A stretch of DNA of 64,000 nucleotides, taken from the NCBI GenBank assembly GCA_003326205.1, contig LWTK01000020.1, positions 62,001-126,000 of the forward strand, in the 5' to 3' direction. Every line of letters begins with the position of its first letter. Position 1 is the first letter of the stretch. Below the pieces are notes generated by a model that was not told the DNA's origin, made no database searches, and worked only from the letters and a program-made list of their open reading frames with translations. Below are positions 1 through 11,892 of the stretch, piece after piece. The position numbers and the translations under genes were made by a program. Source of the DNA: Nostoc sp. ATCC 43529 (GTDB taxonomy: Bacteria > Cyanobacteriota > Cyanobacteriia > Cyanobacteriales > Nostocaceae).

Positions 1-1557
1 TGCTACTTCCACTGCTGGCAAGTAAACTTTAAATTCAGTACCCCTAGCAACCTGACTAGCCACAGTTATAAAACCACCATGACTTTGGATGATACCCCTA
101 ACAGTGGACAGACCCAATCCTGTACCTTTGCCAATATCTTTAGTAGTAAAGAACGGCTCGAAGATTCTGTCAAGGATCTCTGAGGACATTCCTATGCCTG
201 TATCTGCAACAGTAATCATAATGTAAGCACCAATACGGGCATCAAGATTCATGCGTGCATATTGTCGATCAATAAAGAGATTTTCCCCAGAGATTTTAAT
301 TTGACCACCTCTGGGCATAGCATCACGAGCATTAACTACTAAGTTCATCAGTAGCTGATGTAAGTGCGTTGGATCGCTAATTACAGCCCAAAGTCCTGGC
401 TGAATATCTACTGTCAATTCAATGGATTTTGGAAAAGTTTCTTGGACAATTTGCTGAATTTCTGAGAACAGATGGTTCATTTGCACAATGGTACGCTGTC
501 CTTCAACTCCTCGCGCAAACTGCAAGACTTGTTTGACCAAAGCAGCCCCACGTTTAGAATTATTTTCTATGGTCTGCAACATCTGTTGATTGCGCTCATT
601 AGTATCAGACATTTTGAGTTGCAACAGTTGTGCTGCTGTCAAAATGGGGGTCAGTATATTGTTGAGGTCATGAGCGATGCCACTAGCTAGGGTGCCAATA
701 CTTTCTAAACGTTGCGCCCGCAGAATTTGATTTTCTAAATGTTTTTTTTCTGTAATATCAGTATTTACCGTTAAAATTGATTTTGGTTGACCGTTGCGAT
801 CGCGCATTAAAGTCCAACGACTAGCAACAATAATATCTTTTCCTTGTTTATTAACCTGATGCAATTCACCTTGCCAAAAACCAGATTCAGCGATAGTTGC
901 AGAGATATTTTGGATTTGAGATAAGCTTTCTGGTGGATATAAAATCTGATTGACATTCATACCAATTACATCCGCAGCTTTCCAGCCATACAAATCCTCA
1001 GCCCCTTTGTTCCAAAAACGGATTTGATTGACAAAATCTTTGACAAGAATGGCATCGCTCGTTATATCTAACAAAGCAGCTTGTTCACGGATTTTTTCTT
1101 CCACTCGTAAGCGTTCAGCAATTTCGCTTTCCAAACGTAAATTTTGTTCTTGCAGTGTTTTTGTGAGAGTTCGCAGCTTGAGATGAAGTTGAATTCTGGC
1201 TAAAACTTCTTGGTGTTGGAGTGGTTTGGTAAGGTAATCGACTGCACCCAGTTCAAAGCCTCTAATTTTATCCACTGTTTCGGAAAGTGCAGTCATAAAA
1301 ATAACAGGAATATCTTGTGTTAATTCGCTGCTTTTTAGGAGACGGCAAGTTTCAAAACCGTCCATTCCCGGCATGAGGATGTCTAACAAAATTAAGTCAG
1401 GTGGGGCATATTCGGCTCTGGCGATCGCACTTTCACCGTCTTCAGCAATCAAAACCGTAAATCCTGCTTGACCTAAAAAATCAAACAGCATTTCTAAATT
1501 GACGGGAGTGTCATCAACAATTAAGATGACACTCGATTTATTAACATCATTTTTCAT
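1..1557 (-). CDS. Hybrid receiver-PAS-histidine kinase (partial, C-terminus outside window)
   Basis: This two-component protein is open from an ATG at 1557 to the window edge, so about 519 residues are visible and the end is missing. The N-terminus is a receiver domain (VDDTPVN near residue 15, phospho-acceptor Asp near 59 in [13 protein letters not shown], conserved Lys in LTKPLQ). A coiled linker and a PAS domain follow (roughly 150-275). The HisKA motif [12 protein letters not shown] puts the phospho-His near 296. The HATPase domain ([24 protein letters not shown]) reaches the window edge. The start overlaps the stop of the upstream giant kinase as ATGA (1554-1557), which implies translational coupling and a shared signalling pathway. 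The signal is unknown. The receiver-first architecture suggests it receives phosphate from, or acts after, its neighbour, but that is inference. Confidence 0.9.
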   Translation of the reverse strand, partial: MKNDVNKSSVILIVDDTPVNLEMLFDFLGQAGFTVLIAEDGESAIARAEYAPPDLILLDILMPGMDGFETCRLLKSSELTQDIPVIFMTALSETVDKIRGFELGAVDYLTKPLQHQEVLARIQLHLKLRTLTKTLQEQNLRLESEIAERLRVEEKIREQAALLDITSDAILVKDFVNQIRFWNKGAEDLYGWKAADVIGMNVNQILYPPESLSQIQNISATIAESGFWQGELHQVNKQGKDIIVASRWTLMRDRNGQPKSILTVNTDITEKKHLENQILRAQRLESIGTLASGIAHDLNNILTPILTAAQLLQLKMSDTNERNQQMLQTIENNSKRGAALVKQVLQFARGVEGQRTIVQMNHLFSEIQQIVQETFPKSIELTVDIQPGLWAVISDPTHLHQLLMNLVVNARDAMPRGGQIKISGENLFIDRQYARMNLDARIGAYIMITVADTGIGMSSEILDRIFEPFFTTKDIGKGTGLGLSTVRGIIQSHGGFITVASQVARGTEFKVYLPAVEVA

Positions 1558-4500
1558 ACGCCCTCAAAATACTTTTGGAGAAATTCCAATATTTGTTTTC
1601 CTTTAAAACCTTTAGCCAGTTGATATAAATGAGTAGCAAAAGGCTGCAACTTCTCATCTATTTCTTCTAGTTTGACAGCTCGTTCAGCAATGCTTCTTAA
1701 ATCACCCCGCATAGCCAAATCTAGCAAAATTGCCAGTTCGTTTGCTGAAGGAGGGACAATAAGAGTCTGAGATGTCAAGTGTAAAGTATTAGTAGGACTT
1801 TTGTTTTCGTCCTTCATCTTTCTTACCTTACCTTTATCTTCGTATACCCATTCCAATCCCAAGTGAACCTGTAACTTTTCTAAAAGTTCTGCTTTTTTAA
1901 TTGGTTTTGCCAGAAAATCATCACACCCTACTTTACGACTTTCTTGCTGATCGAATTCAAAGACACTAGCGGAGACAGCAACCACTATCACTTCCTTAAA
2001 GTTTTGTAGCACCCTGAGGCGACGGGTAGCTTCAAATCCATCCAATTTTGCCATTACCAAATCCATAAAAATCAAGTTTGGCTGACATTCAGGAACTTTG
2101 CGAAGACAATCTAAACCGTCAGTTGCTTCTACAACTTCAAAACCTAGAGGTTCTAAGATATTGACCAACACAGACCGATTTTCCCATTTATCGTCTACCA
2201 CCATAATTTTGCGTTTAGCGCCTAGAAAACCAATAATGTTAAGTTCATTAACATTATTTTTTGTGGGTTGAGCAACTTCTGGTAATTCTAAATCTAGCCA
2301 AAAAACGCTACCTTTACCTAATTCACTTGCAACATATAATTCACTCCCCATCATCTGAACCAATTGGCGGCTAATAGACAATCCTAATCCGGTTCCTTCT
2401 GTCTTGAGGCTATCTTCACCTACTTGCTTGAAAGGTAAAAATATTTCTTCTAATTGTTCTGTAGCAATGCCAATTCCTGTATCTTCAACTTGAAATCGAA
2501 TTTTGGAATTTGATAATTGACCTGCAAGTTTATTTGTATTAGTTATCCACTCTCCATACTGATTTATATAGCCTACTTTAAAAGTAATGCTACCTTTTTT
2601 TGTAAACTTAACTGCATTACTTAATAAATTAATTAAAACTTGACGTAAGCGCTTATCATCGGCACAAATTAGACTAGGTAGTGGATATAAAGGTTGATAA
2701 ATTAAGCTAATCCCTTTATGTTCAGCCCGAATGCGACAAATTTCTACTATTCCTTCTAAAAAAGCTGGGAAATGGAACTCTTGTAAATAAAGCTCCATTT
2801 TTCGAGCTTCTATTTTGGAGATGTCTAAAATATCATTAATTAGTGTTAGTAGATGTTCGCCACACTGATGTATAATGTTGATGCCATTTCTTTGTTGAGC
2901 AGTTAAAGATGTATCTGCCTGGAAAATTTGAGTATAACCCAAAATACCATTGAGTGGGGTTCGGAGTTCATGGCTCATGTTGGCGAGAAATTCACTCTTG
3001 GCACGGTTGGCAGATGCAGCTATTTCTTCAGCTTTTTGGCGATCGCTAATTTGTTGTTGTAATTGTAAATTTTTATCTTGTAATTCGAGAGTGCGCTCTT
3101 TAACTTTGATTTCTAATGTTCGATTATATTCTTCTAAATCATTATAAAGACGCGCATTTTCTAATGAAATTGCGGCTTGTGATGATAAAAGTTGCAAGAC
3201 TTCTAATCGTTGTGGTGTAAAAGCCCCAGCAATCAATTTATTTTCTAAGTAAAGAATCCCAATCAGCTTACCTTGATGAATTATCGGGCTACATAAAATA
3301 GATTTTGGCTTTTGCTGAACAATATAGCGATCGCTGGTAAATCCACCCTCAGTGGTAGCATCATTAAGTACAATATTTTCCTGAGTACGATGTACATAAT
3401 TAATAATATATAAAGGTAATTGCTCGCTCAATTCTACAGGTGTTGATTGATGGACATTAATTTCAGTTTTACCAAAACTACCTGAAGCTTCTATAAATAA
3501 TTTACCCGACCTTTCTAAAATTAAAAATCCTGTTTCTGCACCAGCATTTTCTAACACAATATGCATCAATTTTGCTAGTAGTTTGTCAAAAATAATTTCA
3601 CCAGAAAGCGCTTGTGAAGCTTTCATTACTGTTGCTAAGTCAAAAGATTCATTAATAGTTGGATTCAGTGAGTGGATGAGTTGTTTTTTTTCTGGGGTGT
3701 GGTTTTTTTGTTCCGACAGCCGAGCAAAAATCTGGGTATATTTTACTTCTAAATCTCTCAGCTTTGCTGTTGCTCCCCAGTTACTATATCCATAATAAGC
3801 ATCAGTAAGATAAGTCTGAGCTACCTTGTCTCTACCGCACTCAAAATAAAACTTTGCTGCTAGTTCATTTGCAAGAGCCTCTTCCTGGATGTATCCTTGT
3901 TCTTTAGCTCCAGCAATTGCTCGGTCATAATATTCCATTGCTTGCCAATGTTGCCCTAAAACTCGCGATTTCTCTGCCTCTACAAGCTCATATTTATGCT
4001 GAAAATTCATTGGAGCATTGTTAGCCCAAGTTTGCATTTTTTCTTGGTTATGAATCACTTGATCCAAAAGATATTTTTGGCGATCGCTTGATGTAAATTG
4101 GTAAATTGCCAGTTGTGCTAAAGAATCATAGAAATGAAATACTGGCACATCTAAAAATGCGTTAACTCCATCTAGATATTGTTCTGCTTGTACCGCATTT
4201 TCCGCAGCTTGTTGATAGTCGCCAAATAAATAGCAAAGGATCAGTTTGTTTAAATAAAAGTAGTGAAGTCCAGTTCTAGCGTTAGCTGTTTCCAGTAGCG
4301 ATAATGATTCATCTTCGTTGTATACTTCACCCACTAAACGACACTGATTTTCACCAGGTTGGAGTAAGTTCAAAACTGATTGATGAAAGATTGCATTCCA
4401 ACTTAAGGCATTTTCCTGTTTAAGTTGAGCGAGAACTTCACTGATTCTTGCCATTTCTTTTTCCAATCTTGGCAATTCTTCTCCAATGAAATATAAATGC

Positions 4501-7500
4501 TGACATTTTTGTACCGCACCATAGCAACCATATTCAAACTGCCCATTTTCTAGTCCACTAGAGTAAGCATTTTCTAAAAGTGACAACGTTTCCCTAGCAT
4601 GGACTTTTCCATGCATTGTACATGATGCAGCCACAAAAAATATGCTTGTTTTCAATTCTAAAATATTTAGCTTTTCCACTAAGTTTAATGCTAGTTTCCC
4701 AAATTTATAAGCTGAATCTATATCTTGAATAATGCTGTTTAAAATGACTCCATAACAAACATAACCATAAGCTGAAAATGATGTATTTCCATAATAGATA
4801 GATAAATTTACTTGTTCGCATATCACCAACGGAAACAATGCAGGAGCAGCTTGATAAGTAGATGAACCCATACAAGTTAGCATTCTGATAGCTGCTAACT
4901 TATCTATATCTATCATTAACGGTAGGTTAATTAGGTCTTCTATTTTTTTTGTAGCTAAATTAGTAGCTGTTTGATTGAGAGTTTCCTGAATGTCTGACAA
5001 GCTAGGCGAAGCTGGAAAATTAATACCTAACAATTCTAAGGCTTGTAAACCCATTTTCGATGCTTCAAGTGGTTTGAGTTGCGCCATACAAGCTTGAATT
5101 TTTACCTCATATACTTTCATTTTATGGAGTGGAATTTTTGCCTGCTGTAGAACAAGGTTCGCCCATTTCTCCATTTGGATAAAATCACCGTTGAGGTACG
5201 CTACTTCTACTGCTAACTCATAAATTGATAGTGTTAATTCGTATTGATTCTGCCAGCTATCTACTGTTAATAACCTCAAACCTTCTTTTAAATAGCGCAT
5301 GGCAGACTCATAGGCCGCTGCTGCTTTCGCTTTCTGTCCTGCTATGAGATTGAGTTCGGCTAGCTCATATTTATCTGACTCTGAAGTTAATAAATCGATG
5401 CCATGATTTAAGTGATTTACTAAATAAAAGACATTTTCTTTTCGCTCTTCGAGCAAAGTGTCTTGAATAAGCAATTGCCCAATTTTCAGATGAGTTGCTT
5501 TTTTCTCAATGTCTGGAATCAAAGAATAAGATGCTTGCTGTACGCGATCGTGCAAAAATTTGTATGCAATTGTTTGCTGTTTTTCTAACTGTTCACTAAC
5601 AACCAGAGGTATTTTATAAGATGAGTCTATGGGTAAAACTAAACCTGCTTGCAAAGCTTCCCATAGCTCTTTGGCTGTTTCTGACAAAGATTTTTGATTA
5701 ACAATACTCAAAATATCTAAAGTAAATTTATCGCCAATACAAGCAGCTAATTTTAAAACTTTCTGTGTCGCTGGTAATAGCTTTTGAATTTGATTAAGCA
5801 TTAATTCAACGACATTATCAGTAATATCAATGTCTTGAATCAGTTTAATATCCCACTCCCAACAACCCGTATCAAAATTAAAAAATAACAAGTTCTCTTG
5901 GTAAAGAGATTTCAGTAGCTGGGTTACAAAAAATGGATTACCTTGGGTTTTGTGCAATACTAAATCAGCTAGTTCTTGTGATTTCTCTAGACAAATATGG
6001 AGTGTATCGTTAACTAATTGTTTAATATGTGAAATATCCAAAGGCTGGAGAACGATATTATTAACCTTTGCAGCGGATTTTTGCAATTCTTCTAGAGTTG
6101 ATATTAACGGATGACTCGGACTTACTTCGTTATCTCGATATGCTCCTATGATTAATAAATACTTACTCTCAGGATCGCTAATTAATATTTGAATTAACTT
6201 GAGGGAAGCTGCATCTGCCCACTGTAAGTCATCCAGAAAAATTACTAGTGGATGTTCGGCTTGAGAAAATACACGAATGAATTGTTGAAATAATCTATTA
6301 AAGCGGTTTTGAGCTTCATTAATTCCTAGTTGTGGTACTTCAGGCTGAGAGCCGATAATTCTGGCGACATCAGGAATAACGTCAATAATAACTTGACCAT
6401 TGACACCAACCGCGTCTAATATTTTTGTTTTCCAGTTTGTTATTTTTTCAGCATTTTCTGTTAATAGCTGTCGCATTAATTCTTGAAAAGCTTGAATTAA
6501 TGAAGCATAAGGTATATTGCGTTTATACTGGTCAAACTTTCCTGAAATAAAATAGCCGCGCTGGCGGATGATGGGCTTATGAACTTCATTTACTAAGGAA
6601 GATTTTCCAATGCCAGAATAACCGCTAACTAACATTAACTCGGTTGCAGCAGAACTAACTTGCTCAAAGGCATCGAGCAATTTTGCAACTTCTTGCTCTC
6701 GACCATAAAGTTTTTGGGGAATAAGAAATTGGCTATATAAATCAAGTTGGCCAACAACAAAATTTTCAATTTTACCAGTTGCTTGCAGTTGTGTTAAACA
6801 TACTTCTAAATCAGCTTTGAGTCCTAAAGCATTTTGATATCTTTCCTCAGCAGTTTTAGCTAATAATTTCATGACAATATTAGAAACTGCTAGGGGGATT
6901 TTGGTATTTAATTCGTGAGGCGGAACTGGGATCTTAGCAATGTGTGAGTGAACTAATTCTAAAGGATCGTCTGCAACAAAGGGCAGCTTGTTAGTTAGCA
7001 TTTCGTAAAGGGTCACGCCTAAGGAGTAAAAATCAGTTCGATAGTCTATTGAGCGGTTCATTCTCCCAGTTTGCTCAGGTGACATATAAGCTAGGTTACC
7101 TTGGAGCAAATTAATATCGTTAATTGCCTGATTTTCTCTAGATAAGCGTGATGCAATGCTAAAGTCGATAATTTTTATTTGATTTGTGTTGAAATTGATC
7201 AGAATATTATGAGGTTTAATATCTTTATGAATCAGATTATTTTGATGTAGTTGATATAGTGTTGTAGCTAATTGAATAGCAATTTGCAAAAAAATATTGA
7301 GTTCCAAATTGTGTGTGTTGATAATATCCTTGAGTGTTTCTCCCTCAAAATATTGCAAGATAAGTGCAACACCATTTTGTGTGCTTTCTAAGGCTAGAGG
7401 TTGAATAGCTCCTTCTATTTTCAACGATTGCAGTATTTGATACTCGTGTCTGATTTGGGCAATTTGTTCTATGGTGGGATATTCAGCTTTTAGAGTTTTG

Positions 7501-7607
7501 ATAATTACTGAGGTTTGTTCTGATTCTTTAAAAGCACGGTAAATACAGGTATTTATGCCATCATCAATAACTTTGATGAGGTTGTAATCGTTAAGGATAA
7601 TACTCAT
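1554..7607 (-). CDS. Dual Ser/Thr kinase - AAA ATPase - GAF - histidine kinase - receiver protein (HstK-type)
   Basis: A 2017-residue multidomain signalling protein. Domains in order: a protein kinase domain at about 7-270 with a catalytic-loop motif HKDIKPHN (127-134), DFS in place of DFG (148-150) and SPEQ in place of APE; an AAA/Orc1-like ATPase with Walker [10 protein letters not shown] (about 330) and Walker [13 protein letters not shown] (about 455); a long helical TPR-like region to about 1300; a GAF domain (about 1335-1475); a coiled coil; HisKA with phospho-His near 1546 (MSHELRTP); HATPase; and a receiver with phospho-Asp near 1849. This matches the HstK-like dual kinases of heterocystous cyanobacteria. 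The glycine-rich loop is not canonical ([12 protein letters not shown]), so Ser/Thr kinase activity should not be taken for granted. It is predicted cytoplasmic, with no membrane segment seen. It overlaps the downstream kinase gene by 4 bases. Confidence 0.95.
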   Translation of the reverse strand: MSIILNDYNLIKVIDDGINTCIYRAFKESEQTSVIIKTLKAEYPTIEQIAQIRHEYQILQSLKIEGAIQPLALESTQNGVALILQYFEGETLKDIINTHNLELNIFLQIAIQLATTLYQLHQNNLIHKDIKPHNILINFNTNQIKIIDFSIASRLSRENQAINDINLLQGNLAYMSPEQTGRMNRSIDYRTDFYSLGVTLYEMLTNKLPFVADDPLELVHSHIAKIPVPPHELNTKIPLAVSNIVMKLLAKTAEERYQNALGLKADLEVCLTQLQATGKIENFVVGQLDLYSQFLIPQKLYGREQEVAKLLDAFEQVSSAATELMLVSGYSGIGKSSLVNEVHKPIIRQRGYFISGKFDQYKRNIPYASLIQAFQELMRQLLTENAEKITNWKTKILDAVGVNGQVIIDVIPDVARIIGSQPEVPQLGINEAQNRFNRLFQQFIRVFSQAEHPLVIFLDDLQWADAASLKLIQILISDPESKYLLIIGAYRDNEVSPSHPLISTLEELQKSAAKVNNIVLQPLDISHIKQLVNDTLHICLEKSQELADLVLHKTQGNPFFVTQLLKSLYQENLLFFNFDTGCWEWDIKLIQDIDITDNVVELMLNQIQKLLPATQKVLKLAACIGDKFTLDILSIVNQKSLSETAKELWEALQAGLVLPIDSSYKIPLVVSEQLEKQQTIAYKFLHDRVQQASYSLIPDIEKKATHLKIGQLLIQDTLLEERKENVFYLVNHLNHGIDLLTSESDKYELAELNLIAGQKAKAAAAYESAMRYLKEGLRLLTVDSWQNQYELTLSIYELAVEVAYLNGDFIQMEKWANLVLQQAKIPLHKMKVYEVKIQACMAQLKPLEASKMGLQALELLGINFPASPSLSDIQETLNQTATNLATKKIEDLINLPLMIDIDKLAAIRMLTCMGSSTYQAAPALFPLVICEQVNLSIYYGNTSFSAYGYVCYGVILNSIIQDIDSAYKFGKLALNLVEKLNILELKTSIFFVAASCTMHGKVHARETLSLLENAYSSGLENGQFEYGCYGAVQKCQHLYFIGEELPRLEKEMARISEVLAQLKQENALSWNAIFHQSVLNLLQPGENQCRLVGEVYNEDESLSLLETANARTGLHYFYLNKLILCYLFGDYQQAAENAVQAEQYLDGVNAFLDVPVFHFYDSLAQLAIYQFTSSDRQKYLLDQVIHNQEKMQTWANNAPMNFQHKYELVEAEKSRVLGQHWQAMEYYDRAIAGAKEQGYIQEEALANELAAKFYFECGRDKVAQTYLTDAYYGYSNWGATAKLRDLEVKYTQIFARLSEQKNHTPEKKQLIHSLNPTINESFDLATVMKASQALSGEIIFDKLLAKLMHIVLENAGAETGFLILERSGKLFIEASGSFGKTEINVHQSTPVELSEQLPLYIINYVHRTQENIVLNDATTEGGFTSDRYIVQQKPKSILCSPIIHQGKLIGILYLENKLIAGAFTPQRLEVLQLLSSQAAISLENARLYNDLEEYNRTLEIKVKERTLELQDKNLQLQQQISDRQKAEEIAASANRAKSEFLANMSHELRTPLNGILGYTQIFQADTSLTAQQRNGINIIHQCGEHLLTLINDILDISKIEARKMELYLQEFHFPAFLEGIVEICRIRAEHKGISLIYQPLYPLPSLICADDKRLRQVLINLLSNAVKFTKKGSITFKVGYINQYGEWITNTNKLAGQLSNSKIRFQVEDTGIGIATEQLEEIFLPFKQVGEDSLKTEGTGLGLSISRQLVQMMGSELYVASELGKGSVFWLDLELPEVAQPTKNNVNELNIIGFLGAKRKIMVVDDKWENRSVLVNILEPLGFEVVEATDGLDCLRKVPECQPNLIFMDLVMAKLDGFEATRRLRVLQNFKEVIVVAVSASVFEFDQQESRKVGCDDFLAKPIKKAELLEKLQVHLGLEWVYEDKGKVRKMKDENKSPTNTLHLTSQTLIVPPSANELAILLDLAMRGDLRSIAERAVKLEEIDEKLQPFATHLYQLAKGFKGKQILEFLQKYFEGV

Positions 7608-8090
7608 GTTTGTTTTGTTATTTGAGTGACATAAATTCTCAAATTAGCTAAAAAAAATTTATTCTGGCACTAAAAAGGATTATTTAAATAATTCCAAAAT
7701 CATTTTGATAGGTTTTCGCTTGTTTGTTGTATGTTCGGGGGAAATAATCTTATTTAGCTACTTACTCCCCCCACTACTATTATTTTAAATTTTTGTGATG
7801 CAACCTGCCGATTTTTGATTGATATTCTATAAGTTTTATCTATGAGTTTTATCTCAATGTCCAATTCTACTGCGATTTAAATTGGAAATTGTCATTAATT
7901 TTTGACATATTAATAAGCGTAGATTTATTTATGCGATCGCAAGTAAAGGAAAGTAAAGCTTTGACGCGATAATGTGACAAGTGACGGTATGGTGTAGCCA
8001 TACCGTCACTTGTGATTGGCTGTTCTCTGTTCCCTTTTTACTGATTAATGGCGATCGCTTTTGGTTCTGCTAATCGCAGTTTGCAGAGTA
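7608..8090. other. Intergenic region, no gene seen
   Basis: This is the upstream region of the giant kinase and the downstream region of the glycoside hydrolase-like gene, both on the minus strand. It is AT-rich, holds two HIP1 octamers (near 7934 and 8050) and one strong hairpin listed separately. I see no ORF or RNA gene in it. Confidence 0.6.
7978..8012. repeat. Perfect 15-bp inverted repeat (hairpin)
   Basis: The arms CAAGTGACGGTATGG (7978-7992) and CCATACCGTCACTTG (7998-8012) are perfect reverse complements around a 5-base loop. The hairpin lies about 80 bases downstream of the glycoside hydrolase-like stop. Neither strand has a clear T-run after the stem, so it could be an mRNA-end structure or a dispersed palindrome rather than a classical intrinsic terminator. 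Confidence 0.7.
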
Positions 8091-9284
8091 TTATATCGAA
8101 TTTTTTAAACTAGAAGCTGTTTTTTCTGGATTACCGGAAAATGGAAAAATTAAGATACTCTTAATGTTTGGATTATTAACTAAATTTCTTAAACGATTTA
8201 GCTGGCCATCTGTAATCGCCACTCCAGCATATTTTTGAGCATAGTTTAATTCTTCTTCAAAATTATTATCATTGTAAGCTTGAATAAATACGCGATCTAC
8301 ACCCCATTTTTCCCAGTCAGCCGCAAAATATCTTTTAGCCCAATAAGGATTATGATGGCAAATATCAAAACTTACTGATGAATTAGCTTTCTTCATAGAG
8401 CTTGTCATTTCTTGCACAAATTTAGTTAAATTTGCAGTTCTATCAACTTTCCCTGGTAATTCAGCGTGATATCCTAAATAATCGTCCCATTGAACGGCAT
8501 CAATATTCGGATATTTTTTGACAAACTCGACTAAGATATTTTTAAATAAATTAGCAACTTGAGGATTCTCTACATCAAGTACATAATGATCGATTCCAGC
8601 GTAAGTTTTATCTACTCCTGGAACAATCCATTTTCGGGCAACTGCTAAATCAAAAATTGGACTATTTTGATCTATTTTAATTCCCTTCTCAAAATAAGCG
8701 TGAACTTGCATTCCTTGTTCATGTGCCTCATCAATCAACCAATTCAACCATTGTTCTTGAAACTGGTTTGGGCAACTATTATACCCTAGATTTTGCTGCA
8801 TAACTTCACTTTTGTACATCGTACAACCATTTCCCCAAACACCGTGAATGATTGTATTAATTCCTTGAGCGCGATAGTAACGAACTCTTTGCCGAATCGT
8901 TTGTTCATCAGCGTTATTTGTAGCTTGATAGCGAGTTATATAAATTCCTCTAATTACTTTTTTCTCCCAAGGAGTAGCAGGTAATGGCGTTTTTAGATTT
9001 TGTATTTTTTTCCCTATAGTTTCCTTATTATTAACTGGTAAATTTGGGGTTGATAAAGTAGAAGCCGGAGTAGGAGAAACAGTTGGGATGGGAATTTTGG
9101 ATGCAGTTGGAGCAGGCGTCACAATAGGAATAGTTATTCGTTCATTTTTTGGTAAAAATTTGCTGATATCTAAATTTCCTTTCTGGCTGAACCACCAGTA
9201 GCCACCACCTAAGACGGCTATAATTACAGAAAATGGAATATTTAAGCATCCACATCCATTTGGTTCTTTCTTTTTCTGCGACAT
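8091..9284 (-). CDS. Membrane-anchored glycoside hydrolase-like protein (GHL10/GH10-like)
   Basis: A 397-residue protein with one N-terminal membrane segment (about 15-33), a Pro/Thr/Ser-rich linker (about 50-95) and a TIM-barrel-like hydrolase domain from about 108. The start RGIYITRYQ, the strand HAYFE and the DDY motif in AVQWDDYLGYH (about 265-268) fit the GHL10-type putative glycoside hydrolases. These extend or trim cell-wall or extracellular polysaccharides in other bacteria; the substrate here is unknown. It is predicted to be anchored in the plasma membrane with the catalytic domain outside. It is a single gene on the same strand as its neighbours but separated from both by more than 140 bases. 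Confidence 0.75.
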   Translation of the reverse strand: MSQKKKEPNGCGCLNIPFSVIIAVLGGGYWWFSQKGNLDISKFLPKNERITIPIVTPAPTASKIPIPTVSPTPASTLSTPNLPVNNKETIGKKIQNLKTPLPATPWEKKVIRGIYITRYQATNNADEQTIRQRVRYYRAQGINTIIHGVWGNGCTMYKSEVMQQNLGYNSCPNQFQEQWLNWLIDEAHEQGMQVHAYFEKGIKIDQNSPIFDLAVARKWIVPGVDKTYAGIDHYVLDVENPQVANLFKNILVEFVKKYPNIDAVQWDDYLGYHAELPGKVDRTANLTKFVQEMTSSMKKANSSVSFDICHHNPYWAKRYFAADWEKWGVDRVFIQAYNDNNFEEELNYAQKYAGVAITDGQLNRLRNLVNNPNIKSILIFPFSGNPEKTASSLKNSI

Positions 9285-9435
9285 GTTATCTAAAGGTTAT
9301 GATTTAATCTCACTTTATATATACAGATTGCTACCATTTAAGATTTAGCTTTTCCAGATAAAATCTCTATAAAATAATGCCTGCGGTATTCTACTCTATC
9401 CTGCATAAAGGCTAAGAGCAAATAGAAACCTTTAA

Positions 9436-9909
9436 CTATACTTGTCCTTGAATAATTTGAGTCAATTCAGTGCGACTGCGATTTGCTTCTAACCAAAAAG
9501 CTAGCGAGAAGATGACTAGCATCAGTATAGGCATCCCTACAAATATCGGAGCCATATGCTTAGGCATAGCACCTGTTAATGTTATGGGAGCGATCGCACC
9601 ATACCACAAGAAAAACCAGAATCCTAAAAATGCCATAACCAAAGGATGTACACTCATTTCTATATGGATTATTGTCTGGTGCAATTCTACTTCAAAGCGC
9701 CCTCTAATAATTGGTAAGAAGGAGTTGCGGTAGTGAATTATACGGCTGATTTTAAAACCTTCTTCAGAAATACTTCCTTGATAAAGCGCGTGTTTTGTAG
9801 AAAATCTAAATGCTTTGATAGGTTCAACTTTTGCATTTAGGCGTTGCAGAACTACAGACAATGGTTCGGGTGTCGAAATCGTAAAGTTATTGTACGGTAA
9901 TATTTTCAT
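9436..9909 (-). CDS. Hypothetical small membrane protein
   Basis: A 157-residue protein not assigned to a named family. The N-terminal 90 residues look soluble with beta-strand character. Two hydrophobic helices follow (about 88-110 and 118-142), then a short charged tail. It lies 111 bases after the tape measure gene on the same strand, so it could be co-transcribed with the injection-system locus, but it resembles generic cyanobacterial membrane proteins and nothing in it is tail-like. A role in docking the particle to a membrane is only a speculation from position. Confidence 0.6.
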   Translation of the reverse strand: MKILPYNNFTISTPEPLSVVLQRLNAKVEPIKAFRFSTKHALYQGSISEEGFKISRIIHYRNSFLPIIRGRFEVELHQTIIHIEMSVHPLVMAFLGFWFFLWYGAIAPITLTGAMPKHMAPIFVGMPILMLVIFSLAFWLEANRSRTELTQIIQGQV

Positions 9910-10020
9910 GTTGATTTAGTTTGCTAACTTATATCAAGTTTGGATAATCACTTATTATTAAAATCTCTCCGCTTCGCCGTGTCAGTCTTAACGATCAGTC
10001 TTCACCAGAACATGATATTA

Positions 10021-11883
10021 CTACCATTCTACGTATAAAATATTATACATCCACGGCAGTTTGATAACTTGTATGCTCCAAGGAATTTTATCTAGTAAAA
10101 TATCGTAAGTTTCATGTTCAACTTGTAGCAGCCAGCCATCATTATGAATTCTCAAAATCCCATTTCTGTGTAAAAAAGCTTTTCTAAATCCTTCGATAGA
10201 TGTATTTTTCAAAATAGACCAATTTTGAATCACAGCAGATAACAAATTTTCACATTCTGCTTGTTCTTTGGTAGTGATTTCTAAATTTGTGTTTATAGGT
10301 TCTAATAAATCTATACCGCAAATAATTTTGTTTAGGGGAAAAGTATTTTCAGATGAATCTGTTGAAGCATCAACTAAATATTGAAGTAAAAGAGATGCTC
10401 GTTCAGCAGATAGCTTATTAATAAACAGATTATTTTCTACTAGCCCTATTTTGACAAAGAAACGATTCAGAAATGGCCATAGTAAAATTAATCCTGCATT
10501 GTAAATATAGATTTCATCAGATTGACTAAAGGTATTAATATAATTTTCAAGTGTAGATTGCTGAGAATTTGTCTCTTGTTGGATTTTGATTTTTAGAGTT
10601 TGAGCAATTTGTAAAAGTTGATTGAGGCGTTTTGTATGGTGACGTTGATTCTCTAGCGCAGCAGATTTTTTTATTTCATTTAGTAATCTTTTGAGTTCAT
10701 TTATAACTTGATTTACTTCCTGTGCATATTGCGGTGATATCTGTCTATTTAGACTTAGTTGTTGCAATTCGCTTAATAGTAGATTTGCTTGTTTATCTTT
10801 TTTAAAAAACTGTGTCTCTTCGCTAGTAATTTGAATTTCTGTTAAGATTTGTGTAAGTGGAGTTTTGAAATGTTCACCTTCTCCACTTAAATAGTTAACT
10901 TTGGCAACAAGATAGTTTAATAATTCTGAATACTTAATTCCATTAATAGTACTAATATATAACAAGTTAGCTTGGATTAATTTAAGTTTATTCAGTTGAA
11001 TATTGCTATCTAAAAAAAGACTGAAAAATATTCCTTGCCATTTATCCAATCTCAATTTCGCTTCCAGGATATTTTTAGTCTGCTTTAGCTGTTTAAAGAT
11101 AAGCTTTGTGTCTGTATTATAGTCTGCAATAAACTTAACTAAATCGGTATCATTAGTAAATAATCCTACTATTTTCAGGAGTATTGAATCAGAAAATTGG
11201 TAAATAATACGCTGCAATTGGTTTGGATATTTCAAATTTTGCTCGACAAGAGATTTAATTTGATTTGGTGAATTTGCGATGAGGCGATCGCAACATTGTT
11301 CTAGTTCTTGTTTGCTGAATTTTTGACTCCACCAAGGTAACATACCTGTTTGGATAAAGTAGCTAAAAATATTTATTTCTGAGGCTTCTTTCTCCGCAAT
11401 ATCTAGTATCTCAATTCGATTTGATGAGCTTGTATACAAAGCCTTATCCACAGAGCTAACTTGATTCTCTTCTGTATTTTTAGCCCTAACTCTACCTGTT
11501 TCATCAGACAAAGATGCTATTCTAGGAAGCAATATCGAAGATTCATGTAAGTTAGTATCAGGTTGTGTTTTGACTGAACAACTAGACGTTGATACACCAA
11601 TTTCTTTTAGTAATTGTTGTTCGAGTTTTTCTATAATTTTATCAATTAATTCATCTTCTAGATTATTAATATTAATATTTCCTAAATTAATTTCTAAGAT
11701 ATTAATCCGATATATGATGTCTGAACTGCTAAACTGGCTCAAGACGTTATCAATAATAGGAATAATTTTATGATGATATATTCTACTTAATTCATTTTGC
11801 AGTTCAAAAGCATCTGTCTGTGAATTCAAATTAATTTCTATAACTTGTTTTTTGATTAAATGTTGTTTTTGGTTCACTTGCAA
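10021..11883 (-). CDS. eCIS tape measure protein (CIS_TMP family, Afp14-like)
   Basis: A 620-residue protein expected to set tail length and fill the tube lumen. The N-terminal segment (IYRINILEINLGNI, about 56-70) and the C-terminal segment with PLNKIICGIDLLEPI, WSILKNTSIEGFRKAFLHR and a final LPWM..ILYVEW are the signature regions of the contractile injection system tape measure family. The middle is helical and Gln/Leu/Lys-rich, as expected for a length-measuring rod. It starts 9 bases after the stop of the Afp12-like gene and ends the structural operon. The upstream-most start is TTG (11883); a GTG at 11877 is an alternative and neither has a strong ribosome binding site. Compared with related phage-tail systems it is a typical single-copy component. 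Confidence 0.85.
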   Translation of the reverse strand: MQVNQKQHLIKKQVIEINLNSQTDAFELQNELSRIYHHKIIPIIDNVLSQFSSSDIIYRINILEINLGNININNLEDELIDKIIEKLEQQLLKEIGVSTSSCSVKTQPDTNLHESSILLPRIASLSDETGRVRAKNTEENQVSSVDKALYTSSSNRIEILDIAEKEASEINIFSYFIQTGMLPWWSQKFSKQELEQCCDRLIANSPNQIKSLVEQNLKYPNQLQRIIYQFSDSILLKIVGLFTNDTDLVKFIADYNTDTKLIFKQLKQTKNILEAKLRLDKWQGIFFSLFLDSNIQLNKLKLIQANLLYISTINGIKYSELLNYLVAKVNYLSGEGEHFKTPLTQILTEIQITSEETQFFKKDKQANLLLSELQQLSLNRQISPQYAQEVNQVINELKRLLNEIKKSAALENQRHHTKRLNQLLQIAQTLKIKIQQETNSQQSTLENYINTFSQSDEIYIYNAGLILLWPFLNRFFVKIGLVENNLFINKLSAERASLLLQYLVDASTDSSENTFPLNKIICGIDLLEPINTNLEITTKEQAECENLLSAVIQNWSILKNTSIEGFRKAFLHRNGILRIHNDGWLLQVEHETYDILLDKIPWSIQVIKLPWMYNILYVEW

Positions 11884-11892
11884 AAAATTTAA

